Positions 6,258 through 15,436 of a stretch of DNA of 21,880 nt are shown one piece after another (position 1 is the stretch's first letter; every line of letters begins with the position of its first letter). Under the pieces are notes generated by a model. It made no database searches. It was not told where the DNA came from and saw nothing but the letters and a program-made list of their open reading frames with translations. A program made the position numbers and the translations under genes. This DNA is from CAYXWM01 sp964392115 (lineage in GTDB: Bacteria > Bacillota > Clostridia > Lachnospirales > WRBF01), in assembly GCA_964392115.1 (NCBI GenBank), contig CAYMOU010000043.1, forward strand, positions 1 through 21,880, in the 5' to 3' direction.

Positions 6258-9233
6258 TCAGGTTTGTCGCATTACTTGGAAGGTGTTGTATAAATCCAAT
6301 TCACCGAAACCCCATATTCTGTTGGGATATATTAATTCCGGTTTGCGACGACAGCCCTTGGTTAAGTAGGATAATATAGACACTGTGTTCATGGCAATTT
6401 GATTTTTTTCAACTATACCCCATTGAAGCATTAATGCTGCTGCACCTGCTGTAATAGCTGCCGCAACCGATGTGCCTGTCATTACACCGTTTCCCGAAGG
6501 GAAAATACCTTTTACATTAACGCCCGGTGCAACAAGGGTAGGCAGCCTTCTTTGGAAACGTGTGTTTCCTCTGGAGGATGCTACATAAATACTGCCGTCT
6601 ATTGACGAATAAGCACCGCAGCATATTACGCCACCTGCTGTTGAGGGTACAGTAACCGTATCATCCGGTGTGGAGCTTAAAAAATAAGTATCGGGCGGTA
6701 AAAAGTTGGTTATGGGCAACCATGCATCAAAATCGCCTAACAATACAATTTCGCCATAGATTGTAACAGTCCAAATACCGGGTGTGGGCTTATAAATGCT
6801 GATTAAAGTCAATTGACTGCCGGAAAGCGGCGTGGGAAAAACATATGATACCAATACTCTGGACTTTTCCAGAACAAACTCGCCTCGGAAGGTGGTGTTT
6901 GTAACAGCCGGTATTTTCCGTAGGGTTTCACCTGTAGGAGAGGTTATTGAAACGGAAAACCTATCTTGAGAATAATTCCACAAATAAATTATGAAACCGG
7001 CGGTATTTTCACCAACCTTAATTTCCATAGCATACTCTTCGCCTTGAGCTTTTAGCTTTCCGGCTGTATGATGTCTTGCATTGCTTTCGTTACCTGCTGC
7101 AACACTGATACTCAAACCTATTCTTGAGCTTAAAGTTGACAGATAAAATTCGAAAAGGGAAGTACCGTCATGCCCCAAACAATTCGTGCCCAATCCAATA
7201 CAGATAGATATAGGCCAGCTCATGTTTTCCCCGGTTTGTCGTAAAAAATCCATAGCCATCATTAAATCGGTTGAACCGTAAGCCGGCACATCATCGGGCA
7301 AAGCAAATAAGTTGCGAACGGCGTTGTTTACTTGTCTAAGCTTAACCACCACTATATCTGACAGCGGAGCCGCTCCCAAATTCTCGTTTTTTTCGTTGGA
7401 ACAAGCAACTGATGCCAAAAATGTTCCGTGCCCGTTTTCGTCTCGGTGAGGAACTACCGAGTAGGGGTCTTCTGCTTGCAAAGCCTTGTTAATATCTTCT
7501 CTGAAATATACCGAGCCAAAGGAGTAACCGTCAGGCGGGGTTCCGGAATCTATGGTTTGGTCCCAAATGCACACAATTCTGCTGGTTCCGTCTTCGTTAA
7601 TAAATGCCTTTTTAGTGTAATCAATGCCCGTATCGGCAAAACCTACCAGCACTCCTTGGCCCATCAAATCCAAAAAGGGTTGGTTTTGGACTGCTGTTAT
7701 TCCGCTTACCTCCAATTCGGCCTTACCCATCAAACCCAAAGGCACTTCCGATTCCGCATTTATATCAAAACCAATCTCGTTTAAAAACTGGCTCACTCTG
7801 TCGCTGGGCACGGATAAAATAACAAACATATTGTTAAGTATATTTTCAACTGTTACATAGGGATGATCGGACAAATAGTTCAGTACCAAAGAATTAAATT
7901 GGGAGATAAAACTGATTGTTCCCTCGGGTTGTGTTGCGGACTGTTTTTTTAAGTTTTTTATTTCCAAGTTATCCTCCAATTCATTCAAGGGCATTCTGCC
8001 CATTAATAATCTCTCAGGTGATTTACCTTGACCATACATTTTAAAAAAATTGTATTCTTTAAGATATTCCAAACTTGTTGCCACACAGAGCTTACCGTAG
8101 CCCCATTCGGGATTGGGATATGTGTTCGTATTGTCTCTTCTTGCACCCAGCTGTAAATACGCCTTTATTCTTTGCCCATACAGAAATTGGTCATTACCCT
8201 GAACTATACCCCACTCCATCAGCAATGCCGCTCCGCCGGTTACATGAGGGGCCGCCATACTGGTTCCCGAAAACACATCATAGCCGCCGCCCACAGCAGT
8301 AGACAATATGTTTTCAGCAGGAGCAACCAAATCCGGCTTAACAATATTTAAGCCATAAGTAAAACCTCGCCCCGAAAAGTTGGAAACGCTGTTGATTTGA
8401 GAATTATAACCGCCAACGGTAAGTACCTGCCTGGTAGTTGAGGGAATTGTAAGGGTGATTTGCGGAGAAGGAATCAAAAATGCGGTTCGGTCGGATACAG
8501 CTTCGGTTATGGGTAACCAAATATTTATGCTACCCACAACTATACTCTCTCCGTAGACAAGTAACTTCCAAACACCTTCGTTAATAAATTGACCGGGTTT
8601 TGCAATAATTTGTACACGAACTTCTTGGCCTGTGGTGTAAAAGTTCGGTTGTCCGAAAAATATATAAACAGCCTGGTCACTTAATGCAAATTGTCTCACT
8701 TGGTCGGCATAACCTACCCTGCCGGTACTTTTCCCGTTAGGTGCCACCAGCTCAAAGCTCATAATGTCTACGAAAAATTTCCAAGCAGATAAGTTAAGAT
8801 AGCTTAGCCCGGGTGATGTTGTAAATTCAATTACTCCCTGTTCGCCCTGAGCTACACTGCCTTCAAAATGATGTCCCGAGGCCCCTTCGTTTCCGGATGC
8901 CACTACTATAACGTTTTTCCATTCCTGCGCCATTTCTCCCAAGAATGTTTCAAAAAGCGAATTGCCGTCATGGGCGCCGTCGTTTGAGCCGAAACTTATA
9001 TTTATGGAAACCGGCATATTCATATTGGAAGCCTTATCTATTACATATTTTATTGCTCTCATCATTTCTGTGGTTCTGGCAAAGGATTCATTGCCCTTCA
9101 TTCCGATTTTTACTATTAAAAGGGTGGATTCGGGAGCGGCACCCACGTTTTTTTCTGCACTTGCCAATCCGTTACCGGCGGCTATTCCGGCTACTGTTGT
9201 AACAACATCGAAAGCAACACAAAAAATTGTCAA
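6258..9233 (-). pseudogene. 3' part of a split tandem-domain S8 (Csp-like) protease gene
   Basis: This 991-codon frame holds the rest of a subtilase domain plus a complete second one. It begins with a non-homologous stub (residues 1-11), then enters the subtilase fold at TTVAGIAAGNG, just after where the catalytic His motif should be. Domain 1 continues with oxyanion N115 in VASGNEG and nucleophile S325 in GTSMAAPH. Domain 2 is complete, with its own prodomain (about 430-520), D534 (DTGID), H602 (GHGTF) and S922 (GTSVAA). The missing start, with Asp and His, lies at 11430-12056 on the same strand. There is no ribosome binding site before the only early start (TTG 9233), so translation is doubtful. 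Fused two-domain proteins of this type include clostridial CspBA, which takes part in spore germination; that role is inferred from family only. Confidence 0.8.
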
Positions 9234-9347
9234 TACTCATATATAAATAACAAATTAAGTTTGAAATTATGCTTTGCCGGTGTTATTATGCTAAAGAAAA
9301 GAAGATAAATCTATAACCTTATAAAAAATACGTAAAGAAATATAAAC

Positions 9348-9373
9348 TTGGTACAGAACTTGCTCTGTACCAA
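9348..9373 (+). promoter_or_regulatory. Perfect inverted repeat in the U32 gene leader
   Basis: TTGGTACAGA (9348-9357) and TCTGTACCAA (9364-9373) form a perfect 10-bp stem with a 6-nt loop, ending 19 nt before the start codon. No T-run follows, so an operator or mRNA leader hairpin is likelier than a terminator. Confidence 0.5.
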
Positions 9374-9392
9374 CCTTTAACGGAGGTCTGAT

Positions 9393-11297
9393 TTGAACGA
9401 AACAAAAGATATATCAAGGAAACAAAAGCCCGAACTTCTTGCGCCTGCCGGTTCTGCGGAAGCTTTAGCGGCAGCCGTATCAGCCGGGGCAGATGCAGTT
9501 TACTTTGGCGGTAAACTGGGTAATGCTAGGCTTAACGCCAAAAACTTTACAAATGCAGAAGTAGCCGAAAATTTAAAACTGCTGCATCATTACGGCAGAA
9601 AAGGCTACATTACACTTAATACGGTACACACAGACAGAGAAATAATGAAAGGTGACGGCGAAAGCGGCCTGCTGACTTTTATAGAAACAGCCTTAATGAA
9701 CGGTGCCGATGCCTTTATTTTACAGGATTTAGGCCTGGCAGAGGTTATAGGCCGATACTTCCCAACGGCAGTATTGCACGCAAGTACACAAGCCGCCGCA
9801 CATAATGCTGATGCGGCTAAGTTTCTGGCCGGTCTTGGGTTCTCTAGGGTTATATGTGCCAGAGAACTTTCTGCCAAAAACCTGGGATTGCTCATCAAAA
9901 ATTCTCCCATAGAGGTGGAAATGTTTATTCACGGCGCCCTGTGTTCGTCCCACAGCGGACGTTGCTACTTTAGTTATGCTTTGGGAGGTACACGTAGCGC
10001 AAACCGTGGGGCCTGTGCCCAACCTTGCAGGCTTAACTACAAAACCGGCGGCGCTTCACAGCCCACCTACCCATTAAGCCTAAAAGATTTATCGCTGGCT
10101 ACTCATATAACCGAACTTTTACAGCTTTCGCCTTGCTCCCTTAAAATTGAGGGTAGAATGAAAACCCCGGAATATGTGTACACCGTAACGAAAATTTATC
10201 GCCGCCTTCTGGATGAAGAACGTAACGCCAACAATAAAGAGATGGATGTTCTTGCACGGGTATTCTCTCGCAGCGGCTTTACGGACGGTTACTTTACGGA
10301 AAAATTGGGTTCACAAATGTACGGCATACGCACTGAGCAAAATAAAGCTGTCTCCAAGGAAGCTACGGAGAAATCCAAACCTCTACTGCTTAATCTTCCT
10401 GCGGAAATTAAAGCAAAAACAGAGCCGGAAAATCCCGGTACAGAACCCTTCACCGTTACCCTTCCGGCTAATGCACGTTACCACAACAAAAAAAAGCCAT
10501 TGTTGACGTTAATTTTCTCTGACACGGCACAACTTTCACAGGTACAGCAATTATTTAATGACCCCGAAGTTTTTAAAGCCATAGACAAAATATTTATACC
10601 TCTCGTACAACTTGAGGGGCTGTTAAAACTTTCGTTGCCTAACGCCCTAAAGGCCAAGATTAGTGTGAAATTTCCGCTTGTTGTTACCGACAGTGAAATG
10701 CAGGCTGTTACCAAAAAAGCAGAAACCGCCCGGTCATCCGGTCTTGCATACGCTTTGGTAGACAATATTGGGCATATAGAGCTTGCAAGAAATTTGGGGT
10801 TTGAAGTATGGGGTAACAGCGGTTTAGGGGTTACAAATTCCTTTGCACTTAACGTACTTGCAGATACCGGCTTGCAAGGTGTGATTCTTTCCCATGAATT
10901 AAACTTTGCACAAATCCGTGATATTAAAAAAACTGTTCCCGTTTCGGCTTTGGTTTATGGGCATCTGCCGCTTATGATTAGCGAAAACTGTCTTATAAAT
11001 AATGCCGGTAACTGTAAAGCACCAAGCGGGCGTTTGACTTGTCCACAGTTTTCCCTGACAGACCGACGAGGAACGCAATTCCCTGTTTTGGGCGAATACG
11101 GGCACAGAAATGTAATCTTAAACAGCGTACCGGTTTTCTGGGCAGATAAGAAAGAAAAATACCGTAATTTGGGATTAAGCACTGTAAGCCTATTATTCAC
11201 CACGGAAAGCGGTGCAAGAATTGCACAGATTATTAAGGATTATGCCTTGGATAAGCCCGTAAAACCGCCGGCAGCGTTTAGCCGAAACGGATATTAA
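9393..11297 (+). CDS. U32 family peptidase / RlhA-TrhP-like RNA hydroxylation protein
   Basis: A 634-residue member of the peptidase U32 family. The N-terminal barrel begins with PELLAPAGSAEAL and GADAVYFGG. The family signature follows at residues 174-194 (EVEMFIHGALC, GRCYFS). Four cysteines, C184, C191, C208 and C212, match the conserved set in this family. SLKIEGRMK and a long C-terminal region fit the DUF3656-containing type. Characterised relatives RlhA and TrhP help prehydroxylate-derived hydroxycytidine or hydroxyuridine formation in 23S rRNA or tRNA; others were called collagenases. Which applies here is not decidable. The start is TTG 9393 behind CGGAGGT. The gene looks intact, with its own leader hairpin and terminator, and lies inside the split S8 gene on the opposite strand. 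Confidence 0.88.
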   Translation: MNETKDISRKQKPELLAPAGSAEALAAAVSAGADAVYFGGKLGNARLNAKNFTNAEVAENLKLLHHYGRKGYITLNTVHTDREIMKGDGESGLLTFIETALMNGADAFILQDLGLAEVIGRYFPTAVLHASTQAAAHNADAAKFLAGLGFSRVICARELSAKNLGLLIKNSPIEVEMFIHGALCSSHSGRCYFSYALGGTRSANRGACAQPCRLNYKTGGASQPTYPLSLKDLSLATHITELLQLSPCSLKIEGRMKTPEYVYTVTKIYRRLLDEERNANNKEMDVLARVFSRSGFTDGYFTEKLGSQMYGIRTEQNKAVSKEATEKSKPLLLNLPAEIKAKTEPENPGTEPFTVTLPANARYHNKKKPLLTLIFSDTAQLSQVQQLFNDPEVFKAIDKIFIPLVQLEGLLKLSLPNALKAKISVKFPLVVTDSEMQAVTKKAETARSSGLAYALVDNIGHIELARNLGFEVWGNSGLGVTNSFALNVLADTGLQGVILSHELNFAQIRDIKKTVPVSALVYGHLPLMISENCLINNAGNCKAPSGRLTCPQFSLTDRRGTQFPVLGEYGHRNVILNSVPVFWADKKEKYRNLGLSTVSLLFTTESGARIAQIIKDYALDKPVKPPAAFSRNGY

Positions 11298-11306
11298 ACC
11301 CACTGT

Positions 11307-11334
11307 AAAAAGAAGCCTAAATCGGCTTCTTTTT
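11307..11334. terminator. Bidirectional terminator after the U32 gene
   Basis: AAAAAGAAGCC (11307-11317) pairs with GGCTTCTTTTT (11324-11334), with T-runs on both sides. It can end the U32 transcript on the plus strand and the transcript of the 5' protease part on the minus strand. If so, the two protease parts are not joined on one message. Confidence 0.85.
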
Positions 11335-11429
11335 TTATGCAATAAGACTGTTAAAATTTGATTCGGTTTGAGTAGACAACCCTTTTTCCGGGTTAATAAG
11401 AACTTTTCTCCCTCAAGGTTTTAGTTATA

Positions 11430-12056
11430 TTAATCTTGTATTGTTCCCAATACTGCAACCGTAGTACCGTGACCCAGATTATCCCTTGAAGGTACAATCT
11501 CATAGCCTTTTTCTCCGGCAGCTAAGGCTTCGTTTATTTGTACGGCGGAATACTCCGATCCGTTTTTAAATCCGTTTGGTGGGTTACCTTCTATGGTTTG
11601 GTCCCATATAAATGCTATACGAGTAGTGCCGTCCGGGTTTCGGAAATCTCTGTGCCTGTAATCTATGCCAGAATCTATTATTGCAACCAAAACCCCTTTA
11701 CCCGACAGTCCGTTGCCATCTCCTCTTTGAACCTGGGTAATACAGGAGCTTTGCATACTGGCATAAAGCATTAAGCCTAGATTTTTGGGTCGTTCAAGAT
11801 ATTCAATCTCTTTATAATTTACAAGATCATTAATTTTTGATTCCGGTAAGGTAATTATTGCATAGGTGTTGCTTAAAACCTCTACTTCCACGCCCAAGGA
11901 TTCGCCCACGGCCAAAATATTTCCGCTGTATTTAACTATTACTTCCCACAGCATTGTAGCTTTATCAAACCCAATTCCCAATTCCGTATCTAAAAGACTA
12001 TCGTCATTCGTCTCCAAAGTCTCGTTCAAATTTTGCTCTATCTTTGCACTATTCAA
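11430..12056 (-). pseudogene. 5' part of a split tandem-domain S8 (Csp-like) protease gene
   Basis: This 208-codon frame starts at TTG 12056 behind an excellent AAGGAGGT site. It encodes a Csp-type prodomain (about residues 20-95), then the first third of an S8 subtilase domain: catalytic D128 in AIIDSGID, the family-typical IAFIWDQTI segment, and catalytic H196 in LGHGTTVA. After TTVA the sequence loses homology (VLGTIQD) and stops. The Asn and Ser catalytic residues are absent, so this part alone cannot be a protease. The remainder appears 2.2 kb downstream at 6258-9233. Together the parts total about 1190 residues, a normal size for a two-domain protein. A separate paralogue truncated at nearly the same point is a less likely alternative. 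Confidence 0.8.
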
Positions 12057-12347
12057 GACTTTACCTCCTTATTTCACCGCAGCAGAACCATGGCTTTATT
12101 GCAATATATTAAAAACCGGTTGAAGTATTGCCTTTCCCAAAAATCAAGTTAAGTTATGTTAATTTTATTGTGCAGCATTATTATGCTTTGGAGATTTGTA
12201 CTTCTTCTAAATTTAATGTATGTGGTATTACTTGAGGAGAAATTGAATATTATACATTAATCCGAAATTTAGTTATGTTTCAGAAAGACATCGTATGAAT
12301 ATAGCGGTTTTACATAAACAGATGTTTTTATTGTTGGAGGTGCAAAG
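12057..12347. promoter_or_regulatory. Divergent intergenic region between S8 and DUF6385-like genes
   Basis: About 290 nt separate the divergent starts at 12056 and 12348. Both genes have strong ribosome binding sites at its edges. The region is AT-rich. I looked for sigma-A and sporulation-type promoters and found no match good enough to assign. Confidence 0.35.
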
Positions 12348-13181
12348 TTGAAATCAAAAAGTCCTACCATAAAAATGTTACAACTGCCGTTTAGGGAAGA
12401 TGAAGAAAGGCAGAAAGGAATGGTTGTTTCCAATATAAGCGGTATTAAAAACGAAGTATTGGTTTATTTTGACACAGAGGATTTGGCAAACAAAAGCATC
12501 TCCGATGCACGGCTTTTATTGGAAGTATACCGATGTTTCGAATCCGGCCACGGTTCACCCCGGATAAGATATGTTCCAAACTCAAATCCACTGACAGAAA
12601 AAATAATCAATGCCATGAAGCCGGCCTATGACCCGGTAATCACCAAGAGCAGTCAACACGGATTTTACGAAATAAATATTACTTATGCTGTAAATATGCT
12701 TGCCTCCGGCGTCATGCCCAACTACGGAATAATTCTGACTTGCGATGAAGGACAGGCAAGGTTTAGCCTGGGAAAAAGAAGCAAACTTCTAATACAATTT
12801 CAACCCAACGTAATAGTGCCCGGGGCAAATAAGGAAACAGAAACAAGAGAAACAACCGGCATATTTTTTGAAAAAGAATTTGTGCTTTCAGCCGGAAACG
12901 AACCACGCTACAGCCCTGTTATAGCCGGCTACAATTCCAGAGTAATTTCCTTTTATTTTGAAAATGTGGGCGAAGCCCCTGCCACCTGCTTTATACAAAA
13001 CAGCCCGGATGCTGTTGCCTACGGTGAAGACGGCCAAAGAATAACCGTTCAACCCGGTGAATTGGGACGTATTGCCCCTACTTCCTTTTCTAAATATTTA
13101 CGGGTTGCAGTACAAAGCGAAACAGAAGAAACCGCTTTGGTTAAAGTTTGGTTCCAAACCCAAGTGTTTACAGGTAAATAG
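12348..13181 (+). CDS. DNRLRE-like / DUF6385-like hypothetical protein
   Basis: A 277-residue protein of unknown function, starting at TTG 12348 behind GGAGGTG. The first half (about 25-160) resembles a DNRLRE-type beta-sandwich: SISDARLLLEVY near the start and GFYEINITYAVNMLASG, NYGIILT later follow the usual pattern of that domain. The second half (about 175-275), with YNSRVISFYFENVGEAPATCFIQNSPD and a closing KYLRVAVQS strand, resembles DUF6385, often found with such domains in clostridial proteins. No signal peptide or membrane segment is visible, so surface display by a standard route is unlikely. It is divergent from the 5' protease part. Domain assignments rest on pattern memory. Confidence 0.6.
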   Translation: MKSKSPTIKMLQLPFREDEERQKGMVVSNISGIKNEVLVYFDTEDLANKSISDARLLLEVYRCFESGHGSPRIRYVPNSNPLTEKIINAMKPAYDPVITKSSQHGFYEINITYAVNMLASGVMPNYGIILTCDEGQARFSLGKRSKLLIQFQPNVIVPGANKETETRETTGIFFEKEFVLSAGNEPRYSPVIAGYNSRVISFYFENVGEAPATCFIQNSPDAVAYGEDGQRITVQPGELGRIAPTSFSKYLRVAVQSETEETALVKVWFQTQVFTGK

Positions 13182-13283
13182 ATTTTTTTATCCTATTACA
13201 CCAGTTACATAATTGAGGGCTATCAACAACTAATCGGTTAACATTGACCCAAAAGTATTCTTTATTACTATTCAAAATTTATT

Positions 13284-13326
13284 AAACTGCAAGTTTACGA
13301 AACGTGTGAATTTGCAGTTTATTTTA
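13284..13326 (+). terminator. Terminator after the DUF6385-like gene
   Basis: AAACTGCAA (13284-13292) pairs with TTGCAGTTT (13312-13320), followed by a T-rich tail, about 100 nt after the stop and 45 nt before the next gene. Confidence 0.7.
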
Positions 13327-13371
13327 TATGTTCTATAACTATCCCAACAAAAAAATAATCGGGAGTATGGT

Positions 13372-14697
13372 ATGAAAGCATTTTATTCTTTAAAACTGGA
13401 CAAAAAAAGCCTTGTACCTCTTTACATACAGTTGGGCGACGGCCTGTTAAGTCTAATTAACAAAGGCATTTTGCCACCAAAAACCAAGTTGCCGCCTATC
13501 AGAAAAATGGCGGCGGCGTTAAAGCTTAACAGCATTACCGTAGTAAATGCCTATAAATATTTAGAAAACAAAGAAGCCGTGTATTCCCACATGGGTTCAG
13601 GCACTTATGTAGGAGAAACCAAGCAAATCTCCTACAGAGGCACAAGCAAAACGGAGGGTATTAATTTTGCAGCTCCGGGTGCAAACCCTGCTCTTTTTCC
13701 CACGGAGGGCTTTAAAGAAGCCATGTGCCGAGTAATGGATACCCAAGGAGCCAACGCTTTCAAAATATTTGATAATGATTTACAAAATGTATTCTTTGAC
13801 TACGCAGGCATTAAGGATAGGGTTAACGGGCTTTCCGTGGTAAACGACACTGCCCAAGCCATTACCCTCATAATAAAAAATATATTAAAACGAGGCGACG
13901 AAGTATTTATAGAAGAACCCTGCAACTCCCTTATTTGGAGTACCTTTAAATCCCACGGGATAAAAGTAATTCCTGTTCCCACAGAGCATGACGGCATTAA
14001 TACGCTACGCCTTCAAAACCTAATAAGAAAATATAACGCAAAGCTTATTTACATATCAACCTATTTTCAAAACCCCACAACTGCAACCTATTCCCAAGAA
14101 AAAAAGGAGCTTCTTCTGCAAATTGCAAAAAAGCACAATCTGCTAATAGCAGAAGAAGATACCCAAAGCGAGTTATTGTATTCCGAAGAAAAACCCCGTA
14201 CTCTAGCCGCTATGGATACAAGCGGCAGAGTTATCTACATAAAAAATTTCTCAAAAATCCTACTGCCGGGCTTAAATATATGCCTTGTTACTCTTTCTGA
14301 TTTTCGTGAAGAAAACAACCCTCAACAACTTTTTCTTCAAAAAGTCTTGGCTCAATTTATGAAAAGCACCGGGTTTTATAAGCATATTTCAGCCTTGCAA
14401 GAATATTTCGGCAAAATATTTCTCTTTACAAAAGAATTCCTGTCAGACAATTTACCTTCCGGTTGTAATTTTCACTGTCCGTTGGGAGGTACAGGCTTTT
14501 GGCTGGGCACCGGAAAGACACCGCCCACAGAGCTTATTCGTATTTCAGGCGAAAGTAAGATTATTGTATCTCCCGGAGAGTTATACATGATGAATAACAA
14601 GGAAATACCCTATGTTAGGCTGTCTGTGGCAGGCATTAAGCCCGAGGATTTGCACATTGGCTTGCTTAAGTTAACGGAAGCCCTAGCCTCAAAATAA
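13372..14697 (+). CDS. MocR-type GntR/aminotransferase-fold transcriptional regulator
   Basis: A 441-residue fusion of a GntR winged helix-turn-helix (about residues 10-80, with PLYIQLGDGLLSLI, LPPIRKMAAALKLN and a closing GSGTYVG) to a class I aminotransferase-like domain. In the latter, FQNPTTATYS, D263 in EEDTQSELLY and K295 in KNFSKILLPGLNI correspond to the PLP-contacting positions, K295 being the expected Schiff-base lysine. MocR proteins sense amines, vitamins or amino acids and usually regulate a neighbour. No target operon is evident: the next gene downstream is a holin 410 nt away. The start ATG 13372 follows GGGAG. True aminotransferase activity cannot be excluded. Confidence 0.88.
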   Translation: MKAFYSLKLDKKSLVPLYIQLGDGLLSLINKGILPPKTKLPPIRKMAAALKLNSITVVNAYKYLENKEAVYSHMGSGTYVGETKQISYRGTSKTEGINFAAPGANPALFPTEGFKEAMCRVMDTQGANAFKIFDNDLQNVFFDYAGIKDRVNGLSVVNDTAQAITLIIKNILKRGDEVFIEEPCNSLIWSTFKSHGIKVIPVPTEHDGINTLRLQNLIRKYNAKLIYISTYFQNPTTATYSQEKKELLLQIAKKHNLLIAEEDTQSELLYSEEKPRTLAAMDTSGRVIYIKNFSKILLPGLNICLVTLSDFREENNPQQLFLQKVLAQFMKSTGFYKHISALQEYFGKIFLFTKEFLSDNLPSGCNFHCPLGGTGFWLGTGKTPPTELIRISGESKIIVSPGELYMMNNKEIPYVRLSVAGIKPEDLHIGLLKLTEALASK

Positions 14698-14790
14698 ACA
14701 AGGAATTGTAACATATTTAACAAAAACCTCGAAACATCATGAAATTCCACTTTTTTTCGATATTTTGGGACAAATCCTCCCAAGCACTCA

Positions 14791-14796
14791 TATAAT
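14791..14796 (+). promoter_or_regulatory. Candidate -10 box for the holin-endolysin cassette
   Basis: A perfect TATAAT stands upstream of the cassette, with GGACAA 17 nt before it as a weak -35 box. It could drive holin and endolysin with a leader of about 300 nt. Confidence 0.3.
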
Positions 14797-15032
14797 GCAT
14801 TATCGCCACAAAGGCGATGTATCCGGTATATACTCCAATGCCTTTATTGTTCCGAATTTATTTGATGCTGATTCTTTATCAAGAATCAGTAGAGTATACC
14901 ACCGGGTACCTTTTGACAGCTCCTGTAAAAAGTACAGGCAGTATTGTGGTATTTTTAACGATTACTGTTTTATACGGCAAAACGTACACTTTTATCATTA
15001 ATAAATCGTTAAGCGGTGGAAATAAAAGGTAA
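14796..15032 (+). pseudogene. Possible remnant of a GerAB-like spore germination permease
   Basis: The open frame between 14796 and 15032 gives a very hydrophobic peptide of about 75 residues with two likely membrane segments. The pattern LMLILYQESVEY, YLLTAP, then IVVFLTITVLYGKTYTF resembles the third to fourth membrane segments of endospore germination permeases (GerAB/GerBB family), which are about 360 residues long. No convincing ribosome binding site precedes its ATGs at 14817 or 14838. It may instead be chance coding potential. The match is by eye only. Confidence 0.25.
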
Positions 15033-15106
15033 TCAAATGCATGGATACCGGGAGAAATCCGGTTAGTCCAATTTTTGTAACTACAACAACTTTAGGGGTG
15101 ACTGAA

Positions 15107-15436
15107 TTGAGTGAAATAATCAAGGAATTTATGGTAGTTATCAATAGTTTTGTTCCGGTAATCAGTGCCATAATGATGGCTCTGGTAACATACTGGTTGG
15201 TACCTGTGTTGAAGGGTCGCTATAGCAAGCAACAATTGCAAAGCGCTTACGATATGGTCAAAATCGCTGTTAAGGCAGCCGAACAAATGAAAGAAGTGCA
15301 AACTGGTGAAGAAAAAAAACTCTTTACATTAACCTTTCTCAGAAACAGGGGAATTGCAATTGATGATAAAGAGTTAAACAATATGATAGAGTCTGCGGTT
15401 TTTGAATTAAAGAAAGGTCTTGATGTGCATGATTGA
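15107..15436 (+). CDS. LLH-type phage holin (TTG start)
   Basis: A small membrane protein resembling the LLH (superfamily 6) holins of Firmicute phages, which make pores in the membrane and trigger endolysin action. With TTG 15107 as start it has 109 residues. One strong membrane segment (about 12-32, VPVISAIMMALVTYWLVPVL) is followed by the charged helix KIAVKAAEQM and a C-terminal part with FLRNRGIAIDDKELNNMIESAV, the usual layout for this family. AGGGGTGA five nt upstream supports this start. An in-frame ATG at 15041 would add 22 residues of poor quality. The end overlaps the endolysin start by 14 nt, indicating translational coupling. Confidence 0.78.
   Translation: MSEIIKEFMVVINSFVPVISAIMMALVTYWLVPVLKGRYSKQQLQSAYDMVKIAVKAAEQMKEVQTGEEKKLFTLTFLRNRGIAIDDKELNNMIESAVFELKKGLDVHD

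Noticed and set aside
9240..11430. Excisable element (skin-like), group II intron or intein splitting the S8 gene
   Set aside because: No recombinase, intron-encoded protein, intein motif or matching direct repeat was found at the two break points; a longer comparison with relatives would be needed to reopen this.
12100..12347. Sporulation-type (sigma-E/G/K) promoters in the divergent region
   Set aside because: Single boxes such as GCATA or CATAACTT occur but not with correct partners and spacing.
14765..15001. Open frame of 78 codons overlapping the possible permease remnant
   Set aside because: Its composition is not protein-like, it has no ribosome binding site, and the other frame has clearer hydrophobic structure.
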